The notes under the pieces: generated by a model
Told to the model about the DNA's origin: nothing
Databases searched by the model: none
Seen by the model: only the letters and a program-made list of their open reading frames with translations
Shown: positions 8,978 through 17,908 of the stretch, one piece after another
Layout of the letters: each line of letters starts with the position of its first letter
Numbering within the stretch: position 1 is the first letter of the stretch
Source of the DNA: Limnobacter parvus
GTDB lineage: Bacteria; Pseudomonadota; Gammaproteobacteria; Burkholderiales; Burkholderiaceae_B
DNA: 64,000 bases
Assembly (NCBI RefSeq): GCF_024623725.1
Contig: NZ_JANKHG010000001.1
Span: forward strand, 350,626-414,625
Direction: 5' to 3'
Position numbers and translations under genes: made by a program

Positions 8978-9484
8978 ATGCAAACCCAACATTACTGCGA
9001 CGGCAAATTACCAAACTGTATTTCAGTTCACTTCAACCTTGAGGAACTCACCACAACAAACACGGGTGTTTCAAATACTCCGCACGCGCCCAACGTAATA
9101 AGCAATTTACGCAAGGTCGCAGAGCACATTTTAGAGCCGGTGCGCAAACACTTTGACCGAAGCGTGATTGTCCACAGCGCGTACAGAAGCCCGGCTGTAA
9201 ATAAGGCAGTGGGCGGCTCGAACAACTCCCAGCATTCACGTGGCGAAGCAGTTGATTTTCGAGTGCAAGGGCACACCGTTCATGAGGTAGCCATGTGGAT
9301 AAAAGACCACCTGACCTTCGACCAATTGATTCTTGAACACTTTCTACCGAATTCTCCGCAATCGGGTTGGGTGCATTGCTCCTACTCGCACAACAATCGC
9401 GGCAGTGTGTTGACCAAATTCAAAGGCTCCCAGATTTATCACCCCGGCATTTTGCTTGTGCCACCTCAGAAAACGGTGAAATAA
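8978..9484 (+). CDS. Peptidase M15-family (zinc D,D-peptidase-like) protein
   Basis: 168 residues. It matches the short Peptidase_M15_3 type common among phage endolysins and D,D-carboxypeptidases: SAYRSP at 67-72, SQHSRGEAVDFR with zinc ligands H86 and D93, and the third ligand H133 in GWVHCSY. Such enzymes cleave D-Ala-containing peptide cross-links in peptidoglycan. No signal peptide or transmembrane segment is visible, so the protein would need lysis or another route to reach the wall, as in phage. No strong ribosome-binding site precedes the ATG. The next gene, a lipoprotein, follows after 2 bases, suggesting a two-gene unit. Confidence 0.85.
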   Translation: MQTQHYCDGKLPNCISVHFNLEELTTTNTGVSNTPHAPNVISNLRKVAEHILEPVRKHFDRSVIVHSAYRSPAVNKAVGGSNNSQHSRGEAVDFRVQGHTVHEVAMWIKDHLTFDQLILEHFLPNSPQSGWVHCSYSHNNRGSVLTKFKGSQIYHPGILLVPPQKTVK

Positions 9485-9486
9485 CT

Positions 9487-10083
9487 GTGCACTTGATTCC
9501 AATAATTACCGCGATGCTTGTGATGAGCGCCTGCGCCGCTAAGCCCACTACTGTTAACAAATCGTTTGTTTACGAAAACTTTCTTGGAGAAGGTCGCCCC
9601 GAATTCAGGGCCACTACACAGAATCTTGAATTGAGGAATTCACCAGTCTCAGAATCCTCAATTAGCCAAGTAGCGCCTATCTCGGACAGTAAAGCCCTGC
9701 CTTTCGATAAGGTAGTCACTAAAACCATCGAAGCAGGAAATATCAAAGTTTCCGGTGATGTGTTCGTTAAAACCAGAAGTTTTGGTGAGATCGAGAAATT
9801 GACTGCTGAGGCGTATTACGACGAGTCAATTGCCTGGGAAGACAGAACGATCAACGCAGATGACAAGCCGACATTGTTAATGTGGTTATCAGAGGGGAAT
9901 TGCCTGATAAAGATCAAGCAAACCGTGGATGAAATCTCCGACTGCCCAACGGAATCAGCCGGATTGTGGGTGCTACTTAATCAACCAAAAACAGAGACGT
10001 GGATAGAAGCGAGAATCAATGAGTCAAAGGGGTGGGTGAAAGTCGACGGCCAGCAAGTCAAAGAAGTTTCCAGAAATTTCTAA
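9487..10083 (+). CDS. Lipoprotein of unknown function
   Basis: 198 residues from the GTG at 9487. The start VHLIPIITAMLVMSAC is a short lipoprotein signal ending in a lipobox (MSAC), so the mature protein should be anchored through this cysteine. An in-frame opening as far back as 9367 exists but overlaps the M15 gene and would bury the signal; an ATG at 9514 is another option. The rest is mostly polar, with a C-terminal stretch (TWIEARINESKGWVKVDGQ) that has the feel of an SH3-type beta-barrel, but I cannot name a family. Its coupling to the M15 peptidase suggests a cell-wall-related role. Confidence 0.65.
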   Translation: MHLIPIITAMLVMSACAAKPTTVNKSFVYENFLGEGRPEFRATTQNLELRNSPVSESSISQVAPISDSKALPFDKVVTKTIEAGNIKVSGDVFVKTRSFGEIEKLTAEAYYDESIAWEDRTINADDKPTLLMWLSEGNCLIKIKQTVDEISDCPTESAGLWVLLNQPKTETWIEARINESKGWVKVDGQQVKEVSRNF

Positions 10084-10124
10084 TTCAGAAACACCTGTGA
10101 CATCGCTGGCCGTCAATCTTTCAA

Positions 10125-11648
10125 TCAAGCAGCTTGCTTGGCGCTCTGCTTAGTTTGCGCCTTGCGGCCCGAAGACTTCTTGCCAGCCGCTGAACCCGCT
10201 TTCGCAAATTCCAGCACGCCATCTTCAATTTTGCCTTTTTTCAACACCGGCCGGTCGGCCAGGTAGTTGTTCACCACCGTCCATGGTGCGGCAGGGCCTT
10301 GCTTGGGCAAACGGTCGGCGGCGCGCTTCATGTAGCCTGCTTCCAGGTCGAACATGGGCGTGTCATCGGCCTGCACACCTTCTGCATTCGGCACCACGCG
10401 GGTGTAGCCATGCTTGTCCATGTGGTTGATTACACGGCACACAAATTCAGCGGCCAAATCCGCTTTCAATGTCCACGATGCATTGGTGTAACCAAACACC
10501 ATTGCAAAGTTTGGAATACTGCTCATCATCACGCCTTTGTAGCTCATCACTTCGCCCACGTTCACGGGCGTGCCGTCGATTGTTGCAGTCAGGCCGCCAA
10601 GAATCTGCAGGTCAAGACCAGTCGCGGTAATGATGATATCGGCTTCCAGAATCTGGCCACTTTTCAACTTGATTCCGTTCTCCACAAAGGTGTCAATGTG
10701 GTCGGTCACGATATCGGCCTTGCCTTTTTTCAGCACCTTGAACAAATCACCATCGGGCACCACGCACAGGCGTTGGTCCCAGGGGTTGTAGCTGGGGGTA
10801 AAGTGCTTCATGTCGAAGTCTTTGCCCATGCGCGCACGGGTTGCGCCCAGCAGCAGGCGTTTAATGGCTTGCGGGCGTTGCTTGCTCAGCTTGAAAATCA
10901 TGCGCTGCAAACCAATGTTGCGCGCCCGGCCAATGTTGTACACCCAGGTGTCGGGCATGAATTTCTTCAGCACCACTGAAACCGGGTCAACAGATGGAAT
11001 GGATGCAATGTAGGTGGGCGAACGCTGCAGCATGGTGACGTGGCCAGCGGTATCGGCCATGGCAGGCACCAGCGTAATGGCGGTTGCGCCACTGCCAATC
11101 ACCACCACACGCTTGCCAGAGTAGTCCAGGTTTTCAGGCCATTGCTGTGGATGTACCACGGCGCCCTTGAAGTTCTTGATGCCGGGGAATTCAGGGCTGT
11201 AGCCTTTGTCATAGTTGTAGTAACCGGTACAACCCAACAAAAAGTTGCTGGTAAATACCTGCTTCTCGCCAGTTTCTTCAACAATGCCTTCCACCGTCCA
11301 CTGGTTCGCTTCGGAATCCCAATTGGCGGCAGTCACCTTCAGGCCGAACTGAATGTCTTTGATCACATTGTGTTCTTTGGCGGCTTCGGTTACGTATTCG
11401 CGAATTTCCTGGCCATTGGCCAATACCTTCTCGCCCTTCCAAGGCTTGAAGCTGTAGCCCAAGGTGAACATGTCGGAATCGGAGCGAATGCCGGGGTAAC
11501 GGAACAGGTCCCAAGTGCCGCCGATGGCTTTGCGACGTTCCAAAATCTTGATGCTTTTGCCCTTGCAGTTCTGCTTGATGTGGCAAGCTGCACCAATGCC
11601 CGACAGACCAGCGCCAATAATAAGTACGTCTACATGTGGATTATTCAT
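10125..11648 (-). CDS. Flavin monooxygenase, Baeyer-Villiger type
   Basis: 507 residues. FAD-binding motif GAGLSGIG at 12-19, the FRYPGIRSDSDMFTLGYSF block at 49-67 typical of this group, the Baeyer-Villiger fingerprint FKGAVVHPQQWP at 160-171 (pattern FxGxxxHxxxWP) and an NADPH-binding GSGATA at 185-190 are all intact. These enzymes use NADPH and O2 to insert oxygen next to a ketone or to oxidise soft nucleophiles. The C-terminal ~20 residues are Lys/Gln/Ala-rich (SSGRKAQTKQSAKQAA), probably a disordered tail. Substrate cannot be predicted; sequences of this branch are often annotated as cyclohexanone-type or EthA-like. Transcribed alone, divergent from the nitroreductase gene. Confidence 0.9.
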   Translation of the reverse strand: MNNPHVDVLIIGAGLSGIGAACHIKQNCKGKSIKILERRKAIGGTWDLFRYPGIRSDSDMFTLGYSFKPWKGEKVLANGQEIREYVTEAAKEHNVIKDIQFGLKVTAANWDSEANQWTVEGIVEETGEKQVFTSNFLLGCTGYYNYDKGYSPEFPGIKNFKGAVVHPQQWPENLDYSGKRVVVIGSGATAITLVPAMADTAGHVTMLQRSPTYIASIPSVDPVSVVLKKFMPDTWVYNIGRARNIGLQRMIFKLSKQRPQAIKRLLLGATRARMGKDFDMKHFTPSYNPWDQRLCVVPDGDLFKVLKKGKADIVTDHIDTFVENGIKLKSGQILEADIIITATGLDLQILGGLTATIDGTPVNVGEVMSYKGVMMSSIPNFAMVFGYTNASWTLKADLAAEFVCRVINHMDKHGYTRVVPNAEGVQADDTPMFDLEAGYMKRAADRLPKQGPAAPWTVVNNYLADRPVLKKGKIEDGVLEFAKAGSAAGKKSSGRKAQTKQSAKQAA

Positions 11649-11780
11649 TGTTGTGTCCCCGTGGTTTGACTGTGTATGTGACTTTTTATATTGTCAGTTG
11701 AGAGAATAGTGGCGAGCCGGGTCTGTTGGCTAGTAAGAAATACTCTAAACTGGCCTAACTATTACACAGAGCAAGGAAAA

Positions 11781-12506
11781 ATGGAATTTCTTGAAACCTT
11801 AAAACAGCGCCACAGCGTACGCGCCTTCGACCCCAAACCCGTGCCCCAAGCCGCGCTGGAAAAGCTACTTCAACAGGCTGCACTGTCACCAAGTTGGTCG
11901 AATACGCACCCCTACCGAATCGCATTGGCCACAGGCGAAACGCTCGAAAGCCTGCGTAGCGAACTGTATTCGCGTTTCCAGGAAACCATCAAACTGCAAC
12001 GCGGCGGCAAGCTGGCGCAAATTAAAGGGCTGCTCACCCGCAACAAAGGCATTCCCGATGGCGATGTGAAGCCTGTGATGAACTACCCCAAAGACCTGCA
12101 AGCCCGCCGTGTGGAATGTGGCAAAGGCCTTTACGGTGTGCTGGGTGTAGAAAGAAGCGACCTGAAAGCCCGAGACCAGGCCATGGCGGAGAACTTTCGC
12201 ATGTTTGGTGCGCCCGCCGCAGCTTTCGTATTTGTGCACAAAGATGTGGGTATTTACAGCGCGCTGGATGCCGGTATCTTTCTACAAAGCCTGATGCTGG
12301 CTGCCACCAACGAGGGCTTGGGCACCTGCGCACAAGGGGCGTTGGGCCTGTTCCGCAGCCCGCTGGACAAACATTTCAACATTCCCAAGCAGTACCACCT
12401 GTTGTGCGGCGTGGCGATTGGCTACGAATTGGACGTGCCGGTGAATAAGTTTCAACCTGAGAAAATTGCGGCGGCTGAATTGATGCTACCCAAGCGAACA
12501 GGGTAA
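11781..12506 (+). CDS. Nitroreductase family protein
   Basis: 241 residues from the ATG at 11781, which has an AAGGA ribosome-binding site five bases upstream; the open frame extends back to 11691 but without that support. The N-terminus FLETLKQRHSVRAFDPKPVP and SPSWSNTHPYR are typical of the FMN-dependent nitroreductase fold, as is the C-terminal GLGTCAQGAL motif (residues around 185). These dimeric enzymes reduce nitro groups, quinones or flavins with NAD(P)H. An insertion around residues 70-125 (RGGKLAQIKGLLTRNKG...) fits the longer subgroup often found in proteobacteria. Physiological substrate unknown. Confidence 0.88.
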   Translation: MEFLETLKQRHSVRAFDPKPVPQAALEKLLQQAALSPSWSNTHPYRIALATGETLESLRSELYSRFQETIKLQRGGKLAQIKGLLTRNKGIPDGDVKPVMNYPKDLQARRVECGKGLYGVLGVERSDLKARDQAMAENFRMFGAPAAAFVFVHKDVGIYSALDAGIFLQSLMLAATNEGLGTCAQGALGLFRSPLDKHFNIPKQYHLLCGVAIGYELDVPVNKFQPEKIAAAELMLPKRTG

Positions 12507-12517
12507 GGTCAGCTAAT

Positions 12518-12544
12518 GTTCTGCAGACCTCAGCTCTGCAGAAC
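12518..12544. terminator. 10-bp perfect hairpin downstream of nitroreductase gene
   Basis: GTTCTGCAGA at 12518-12527 pairs with TCTGCAGAAC at 12535-12544 around a 7-base loop. It begins 11 bases after the nitroreductase stop codon. A T-run is missing, so it is a weak intrinsic terminator at best; it may instead act as an operator for the gene at 12613. Confidence 0.4.
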
Positions 12545-12612
12545 TTACCAGATATTGAACCATTCTTATTCAAGTATCACTCAGTGGTCCGCAACTTATG
12601 CAGGACCAACCC

Positions 12613-14637
12613 ATGTCCGGTTTTCCTCCACGCAGCACCACTGGCAACAATTCGCCCTCGTCAGCGAACCGCACTTCCGAACAGTCTCGCAAACGTCTTT
12701 TCTCGGAAATGGACCCTGGGCAACGGTTTATCGCAGCAATTAAGCGAATCGCCAGAAATGCAACGAAGCTCATGAAAGGTTACGAGCATTTGACAAGCCC
12801 AGCCCACACATCAAATGCAACACGGGCTAACACCGCGAACACTTATAGCCGAAACGCTCGCCCACAAGCCCGAAACGGAACCTTGCACAATCACACCATG
12901 AGATCAATTCATTTTCCCAGCTGCGCTGCCGCAAGCCAAAACACTCAGTTTCCTTATCAAGTCAACCACAGTTTTTCTGCGGGAAACACACTCAGTACAA
13001 AAGCCCCTGGGGTGATGGCTCTTTTGCCTCAGCTTGCTAAATCGCTCAGCAACAAACAGGGTTTCCTTTACATACGAGACAGTGCGGGGAGAAGCCCAAT
13101 TGAGGACTTTGTTGAAGCATTCAAAAAGGGGGGAAACATTGAACTGGGTGACAATTGCAAAATAATTGGTGCCTACGCGTCCAAAAGAAATTCCGAAATT
13201 TCACCTGTCTATATTTTTCAAATTCACGATTCAAGCATTGAGGCAACATTCGACGTACCGGTAACAGAAGCACCATTCGACAAATTAAAGAATCCAGCCA
13301 ATCGAACAGAACAACTGATTACCCTTAAGCATTGCATGGACAATCACCTTCGTGCACTGCCTTCGCCTTTCAAAGACAGCACCGAATGCCCTGCCATCAT
13401 TTGCCCCCAGATGCCTCGACTGGCTCAACTGGTAACTGCGCAAGAAGAAAACTTGGGCCGCCAGTTCCGCGGTGAACTGCAATGCCGAACAGGCGCGGCG
13501 TGGCTAGTTGCTGGAGAAGAGCTGTTAGAAATTCTCAGCCCCGAATCGCCGCGATTCGTGGGTGAAGAATCGTGTGATTTTGAGACTTTCTTTGGACGTG
13601 TCGCAATTGCCGATGCCGGCGCGAATCCTTTGCCCTACTCAATAGGGACATACAACAACCCAAGTGAAGGAGCAGCAATTCGTGCATTCAAACGTCATTT
13701 GCCCAACCCTGAGCCAGGTCAGCCTGAAACTGGGCAGTCAAGCCAAGCTGCACAAAGTGCTACGAACCAACAGCGTCCAAACTTAAACGTTCCCCGGCAG
13801 GGCAATGTTTCCTTGCTTGCTTTGCTGCAGCAGCGCAGCCAAGGCCTTGCGTACAAAGAGCCTCTGGAACAAATGCAATGCGCTTCACAGTCAGTCAACA
13901 GCATGTTGCAACACCATGCAGCGACAGCAAGCGATGTGGCGTTTTATTTGGTGGGCCGGAAAATAGATGGACTGGAAACCTATGGTGCGAACCTCGCTGA
14001 TCAAAAAGGCTTGATGCATCCGCTTGTCGTTCAAGCGTTACGAAACAAACAAACAGTCACTATTTCGAAAGCTGATTTTATGGGGAACAACCCAAATGTA
14101 ATTTGTATTTCCACCGATCAAACTATCGGTGAAAGCTGGCAGAACCTGGTTAACCAAAGCCCGGCGGCACAAGGCAAAAGCTGGGTTGCGAATCGTACTG
14201 AACTAGAAAGCATATCGGAGCTCGAGGTAACGGCATACCACTGGCTTGCGGCACAGCGTGGTACGGAAATGGTCGATCTGTTGAATTTGGTCAATGACAA
14301 GCTACAACAAACCGACCAAACACATCTACCACCTGCAATGGCTCAATTGAACATGACTGATCACTCCACGCATATTCGTCAACTTGAAGATTTGGCAAAT
14401 CGCGCAATCGCCCAGGGCAAAGACTTTCCAATCATCGTTCGCACTGGCGCAGACGCCGAGGCAGGCCATTATCAAACCATCGTTCCAGACTCCAAAGGCA
14501 ACTGGCTTAGCCTGAATGCAGACCAAACCCAACTACGCGGAGTGCAACATTGCAATCAATGGTGTGCCTCTGGCGATCTATTCAGTTCACTTCAACGCAT
14601 GGGTGCCAACAATATATTGGTGCCAGTATTCAATTAA
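12613..14637 (+). CDS. Large protein with predicted C-terminal Josephin/papain-like cysteine protease domain
   Basis: 674 residues from the ATG at 12613, chosen because AGGA sits seven bases upstream; an earlier ATG at 12598 lacks such a site. Residues 1-120 are Ser/Thr/Asn-rich, contain a basic SRKRLF and look disordered. A middle region (about 120-370) is unrecognised. From about residue 418 the pattern resembles Josephin-type deubiquitinases: QCASQSVNSMLQ with candidate nucleophile C423, AGHYQTIV with H619, then W..LNADQ with N635 or D637, followed by DLFSSLQRMGANNILVPV. Order, motif context and the 16-residue His-Asn spacing fit a Cys-His-Asn triad. No signal peptide or membrane segment. 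I infer a secreted effector acting on ubiquitin-like substrates; this is unproven. Followed after 20 bases by an equally unusual gene. Confidence 0.7.
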   Translation: MSGFPPRSTTGNNSPSSANRTSEQSRKRLFSEMDPGQRFIAAIKRIARNATKLMKGYEHLTSPAHTSNATRANTANTYSRNARPQARNGTLHNHTMRSIHFPSCAAASQNTQFPYQVNHSFSAGNTLSTKAPGVMALLPQLAKSLSNKQGFLYIRDSAGRSPIEDFVEAFKKGGNIELGDNCKIIGAYASKRNSEISPVYIFQIHDSSIEATFDVPVTEAPFDKLKNPANRTEQLITLKHCMDNHLRALPSPFKDSTECPAIICPQMPRLAQLVTAQEENLGRQFRGELQCRTGAAWLVAGEELLEILSPESPRFVGEESCDFETFFGRVAIADAGANPLPYSIGTYNNPSEGAAIRAFKRHLPNPEPGQPETGQSSQAAQSATNQQRPNLNVPRQGNVSLLALLQQRSQGLAYKEPLEQMQCASQSVNSMLQHHAATASDVAFYLVGRKIDGLETYGANLADQKGLMHPLVVQALRNKQTVTISKADFMGNNPNVICISTDQTIGESWQNLVNQSPAAQGKSWVANRTELESISELEVTAYHWLAAQRGTEMVDLLNLVNDKLQQTDQTHLPPAMAQLNMTDHSTHIRQLEDLANRAIAQGKDFPIIVRTGADAEAGHYQTIVPDSKGNWLSLNADQTQLRGVQHCNQWCASGDLFSSLQRMGANNILVPVFN

Positions 14638-14657
14638 CCATACCAAGCGGAGTAGCT

Positions 14658-15971
14658 ATGCCAGGTCTTGTGATGAATAGAGTTCTTAAACTGTGTGGAC
14701 TTTCAAATACACCCAACGAAAATACCCATGCCCCCACTACAAATCAACGCACATGGTTGGGGGCAATGCGACGCAACGACTACCATCCCGGGCATACATA
14801 CTCTGCTCAGGAGCTTGGCCAGTTTGCAAGCAATAATTTTCCCCGTGCAGAAGATCGGCCCCAGTTTTTGCGCGATTTGCTTGTGGCGTTTCACAATCCT
14901 CATGCGAGCAAGGTAGAAAAAGCAACTCTGTGCAAACACATGGCGAACAGCATGCGCGAGGAAGATTCACTGTACTGTTTGGGAGCCTCCCGACAAGCCA
15001 ACTTTTTCGCCTCATATTGCATCGATTTGTCACTGCAACAACTTGATCAAAACTACACCGCCGCCCTTGAACAAGATTTGCGCAGCATGCTAAGCCTGTG
15101 GGTAAACACCCTTTGCCCCAGTCAGTCCACATTTAACCTGGACGGCATTTTGTACTCCAGGGCAGAGTTGATTACCATGCTTTCAAGTCCAAACCTGATT
15201 AGCCGAGAACTTCGACAACCAGTGGGCGGGCTGGCACAGCGCATGGATGCCCGGCTTCAAGGCTACGGCACTTCCGGGAACAGCCAGAACGTGCATGATC
15301 AAGCGGTGAGAGACAACGGCAGCCGGATACTCGACATCATGAAAGCGAAACACAGAAAAACACGGGAACTTAGTTCGGCCGAGATCAATTTGTATGTGGG
15401 AACAGCAATAAGCAATTGCAACGCTACAAACTCAGACAAAGCACTCATGCGCCAAGGTCTAAAAATTTGCACCAGCAACACGTCGCGCGACAACAATTGG
15501 GCGGTTAACATCAACCCAAAAAGGGTGTTGGGTCATGTTTGCCAGTACATCCAGGCCACTCAAGACTCGGGAATGCGAGATCATCTGAAACAGTCCTTAC
15601 TGAGCAGGTTTCGAGAAATCGAACTAGAGAAACCCTGCGTAACAGGACTTTTGCAACGCTTGTTAGACATACCCAGTGGCATTGACCCTGACATGAACTT
15701 TGCCGGTAAAGCACGGCAAGTGGGTGAAGACGTGGTTACCGTGGCGGCCAAAACTTACGAGCAATTCAACACTTTAATTGAGGAAGGCATTGAAGCGATA
15801 CCGGCAGCACAACGCAACAGCGACGCTCAGAACAACGCGATTGGCGCGATTGGCCAGAACATGTTTGAAGCACGCATTAACCAAGACTTGAAACGCCTAG
15901 GGGGCTTGACTGAAGCAGAAATAGCACCCCACCGTGAACGCCTGAAGGTAGGCTTTAATGCGCCTTCTTGA
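14658..15971 (+). CDS. Protein of unknown function, partner of the preceding protease-like gene
   Basis: 437 residues from the ATG at 14658, preceded by GGAG; the open frame extends back to 14550 within the upstream gene but lacks support. The protein is soluble, largely helical in appearance and relatively rich in Cys, Asn and Gln. Two motifs stand out: QNVHD at 210-214 and CVTGLLQRL starting at C327, with a helical region between them. I have an impression of having seen this motif pair in uncharacterised large proteins but cannot name a family. It follows the Josephin-like gene by 20 bases on the same strand, so co-expression is likely. Its last 17 bases overlap the end of aceK on the other strand. 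Confidence 0.7.
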   Translation: MPGLVMNRVLKLCGLSNTPNENTHAPTTNQRTWLGAMRRNDYHPGHTYSAQELGQFASNNFPRAEDRPQFLRDLLVAFHNPHASKVEKATLCKHMANSMREEDSLYCLGASRQANFFASYCIDLSLQQLDQNYTAALEQDLRSMLSLWVNTLCPSQSTFNLDGILYSRAELITMLSSPNLISRELRQPVGGLAQRMDARLQGYGTSGNSQNVHDQAVRDNGSRILDIMKAKHRKTRELSSAEINLYVGTAISNCNATNSDKALMRQGLKICTSNTSRDNNWAVNINPKRVLGHVCQYIQATQDSGMRDHLKQSLLSRFREIELEKPCVTGLLQRLLDIPSGIDPDMNFAGKARQVGEDVVTVAAKTYEQFNTLIEEGIEAIPAAQRNSDAQNNAIGAIGQNMFEARINQDLKRLGGLTEAEIAPHRERLKVGFNAPS

Positions 15972-17787
15972 TAAACCGGTTGGTAAACCGCACCGCTTCG
16001 GAATACGGGAAAATGTCTTCAATGTGCCCACCACCAATGCGGTCTTTGCGTTCTTGCCAAAACTCGTATTCGAGCAAATCCCGATGCCTTCCCAAAAACG
16101 CCTTGCGCACTCTTCTATCGCCCAACAAGAAATGCCCAAACTCTTCGGGGAACACGTCTTTCGGGCCCACGGTGTACCAGGGCTCTGAAGACATCTCCGC
16201 CTCCGGGTTGGGTGCATCGGGTATGCGACGGAAATTGCAATCCGTCATGTACTCAATTTCATCGTAGTCGTAGAACACCACGCGGCCCAAACGGGTCACA
16301 CCAAAGTTCTTGAACAGCATGTCACCGGGGAAAATATTCGCGGCGGCAAGCTGTTTGATGGCGTTGCCATACTCTGTAATTCCGTGCTCCACTTCCGCGT
16401 CTGTGCCCTGCTGCAGGTAAATATTCAGTGGGGTCATGCGCCGTTCAATGTACACATGCTTGATCACCACGGTGTCGTCTTCAAAAGTCAGCGAACTTTC
16501 GCAGGTGTCTTTCAAGTGGTCCAGCAATTCTTCTGAAAAGCGATTCAGCGGCAAGCCCACATGGCTGTACTCCCAAGTGTCAGCCATGCGGCCCACTCGG
16601 TCATGTTCCTTCACCAACTGGTACTTGCGCATCACGCCGGCACGGTCAATTTCTTTGGAAGGTGCAATTTTGTCTTTGATCAGTTTGAACACATACGGGT
16701 AAGAAGGCAGTGTGAACACCGCCATCACCAAACCCTTGATGCCCGGGGCCACAATAAATTCGTCGTGCGAATGTTTCAGGTGATGCAAAAAGTCGCGGTA
16801 AAACAGGGTTTTTCCTTGCTTGTGCAAGCCCAGCATGGTGTACATCTCTGCTTTGGGTTTGTTGGGCAACAAGGTGCGCAAAAACTGCACATAGGCTCCC
16901 GGCGTTTCCATATCGACCAGAAAATAAGCCCGCGTGAAACTGAAAAGTGTGGCAATTTGCTGCACATTGAACAACACAGTGTCGATGTACAACTTGCCCG
17001 ATGAGTCCCGAAGAATTGGTATGGCAAAAGGCTGAGGCATGTTGGCATTGATGAACTTGCCAATGATATACGCGCCCTTGTTGCGGAAAAACAGGCTGGA
17101 AAGCACTTGAATCTGGCAATCCGGATCGACCTTGATGGGGCGTGGCATCACCTTTCGGGTTGCATGGACCACATAGCGCAGGTCACGTTCCAAATCCACA
17201 AACTCGGCATTCAGTGAAAAGTCCTGAATCAAACGCTTCAGTGTTTTCCGCAGACCACCACTTTTCGGGTTGGCTGGGTAATAGCTACGGTATGAAGGGG
17301 GATCACTTTCTACATAATCGGTGCTCACTGCAGGGCGCACAAATAGAAAGCGATTGTGGTAATAGTCGCGGTGCAGAATTTTGGTTAGCGCCGAATTGAA
17401 GAAGGTTTCAGCCAGCTCGGGCTGTTTGTGATCCACCAGGTAGGTCACAAAACGGGTTTTAATTTTTGCCCACACCGACTCACTCATCAAGAGCGAACCA
17501 TAATTGCGGCGCAACAGGTCAACTGCTTCCTTCACACGCTCATCGTAAAAATCAATACGATCACGGGCCAGTTGCTGAATCAGGTGCCAGTCGCCCTCTT
17601 CAAACAGCTTTTTGGATTGTTGTGCACAATAACGAAACAGGCGGTAGTGCTTGTCGAAGCCCGCCAGAATATCGCTGGCCACTTTCTTGGAAAGCTCACG
17701 CTCTTCTTCCTCGCTCAAGTGGCTGGTTTCGCTGAGTTCGCCAAAGTCGTCCTCAAGTGTTTTCAGGTCCAGGGGCAGGCTGCTCAT
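15955..17787 (-). CDS. aceK: Isocitrate dehydrogenase kinase/phosphatase
   Basis: 610 residues, the expected length. The nucleotide-binding motif APGIKGLVMAVFTLPS (about 345-360) followed by YVFKLIKDKI is diagnostic of AceK, as are NIYLQQG, FPGDMLFKNFGVTRLGRVVFYDYDE (kinase/phosphatase active-site region) and the EFWQERKDRI...DIFPYSEAVRF C-terminus. AceK phosphorylates isocitrate dehydrogenase to divert isocitrate into the glyoxylate shunt during growth on acetate or fatty acids and reverses this on richer carbon. That fits the leucine and acyl-CoA catabolism genes nearby, which produce acetyl-CoA. It is not next to aceA/aceB here. The gene converges with the unknown gene at 14658 and overlaps it by 17 bases. 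Confidence 0.95.
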   Translation of the reverse strand: MSSLPLDLKTLEDDFGELSETSHLSEEEERELSKKVASDILAGFDKHYRLFRYCAQQSKKLFEEGDWHLIQQLARDRIDFYDERVKEAVDLLRRNYGSLLMSESVWAKIKTRFVTYLVDHKQPELAETFFNSALTKILHRDYYHNRFLFVRPAVSTDYVESDPPSYRSYYPANPKSGGLRKTLKRLIQDFSLNAEFVDLERDLRYVVHATRKVMPRPIKVDPDCQIQVLSSLFFRNKGAYIIGKFINANMPQPFAIPILRDSSGKLYIDTVLFNVQQIATLFSFTRAYFLVDMETPGAYVQFLRTLLPNKPKAEMYTMLGLHKQGKTLFYRDFLHHLKHSHDEFIVAPGIKGLVMAVFTLPSYPYVFKLIKDKIAPSKEIDRAGVMRKYQLVKEHDRVGRMADTWEYSHVGLPLNRFSEELLDHLKDTCESSLTFEDDTVVIKHVYIERRMTPLNIYLQQGTDAEVEHGITEYGNAIKQLAAANIFPGDMLFKNFGVTRLGRVVFYDYDEIEYMTDCNFRRIPDAPNPEAEMSSEPWYTVGPKDVFPEEFGHFLLGDRRVRKAFLGRHRDLLEYEFWQERKDRIGGGHIEDIFPYSEAVRFTNRFIKKAH

Positions 17788-17908
17788 AAACTGGCTTCAC
17801 TCCATATGATGAACTGTCGATTCTACGAGATCCCTTCCGCCTTTGCGCAAGAAAATCCAAAACTTGCACGAACTCAGTATGATTGGGGTGTAGTCAAAGG
17901 AAGAAGTC

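Noticed and set aside
9367..9486. Extended start of the lipoprotein gene at 9487
   Set aside because: It would overlap the M15 peptidase gene by over 100 bases and place the lipobox in the middle of the protein.
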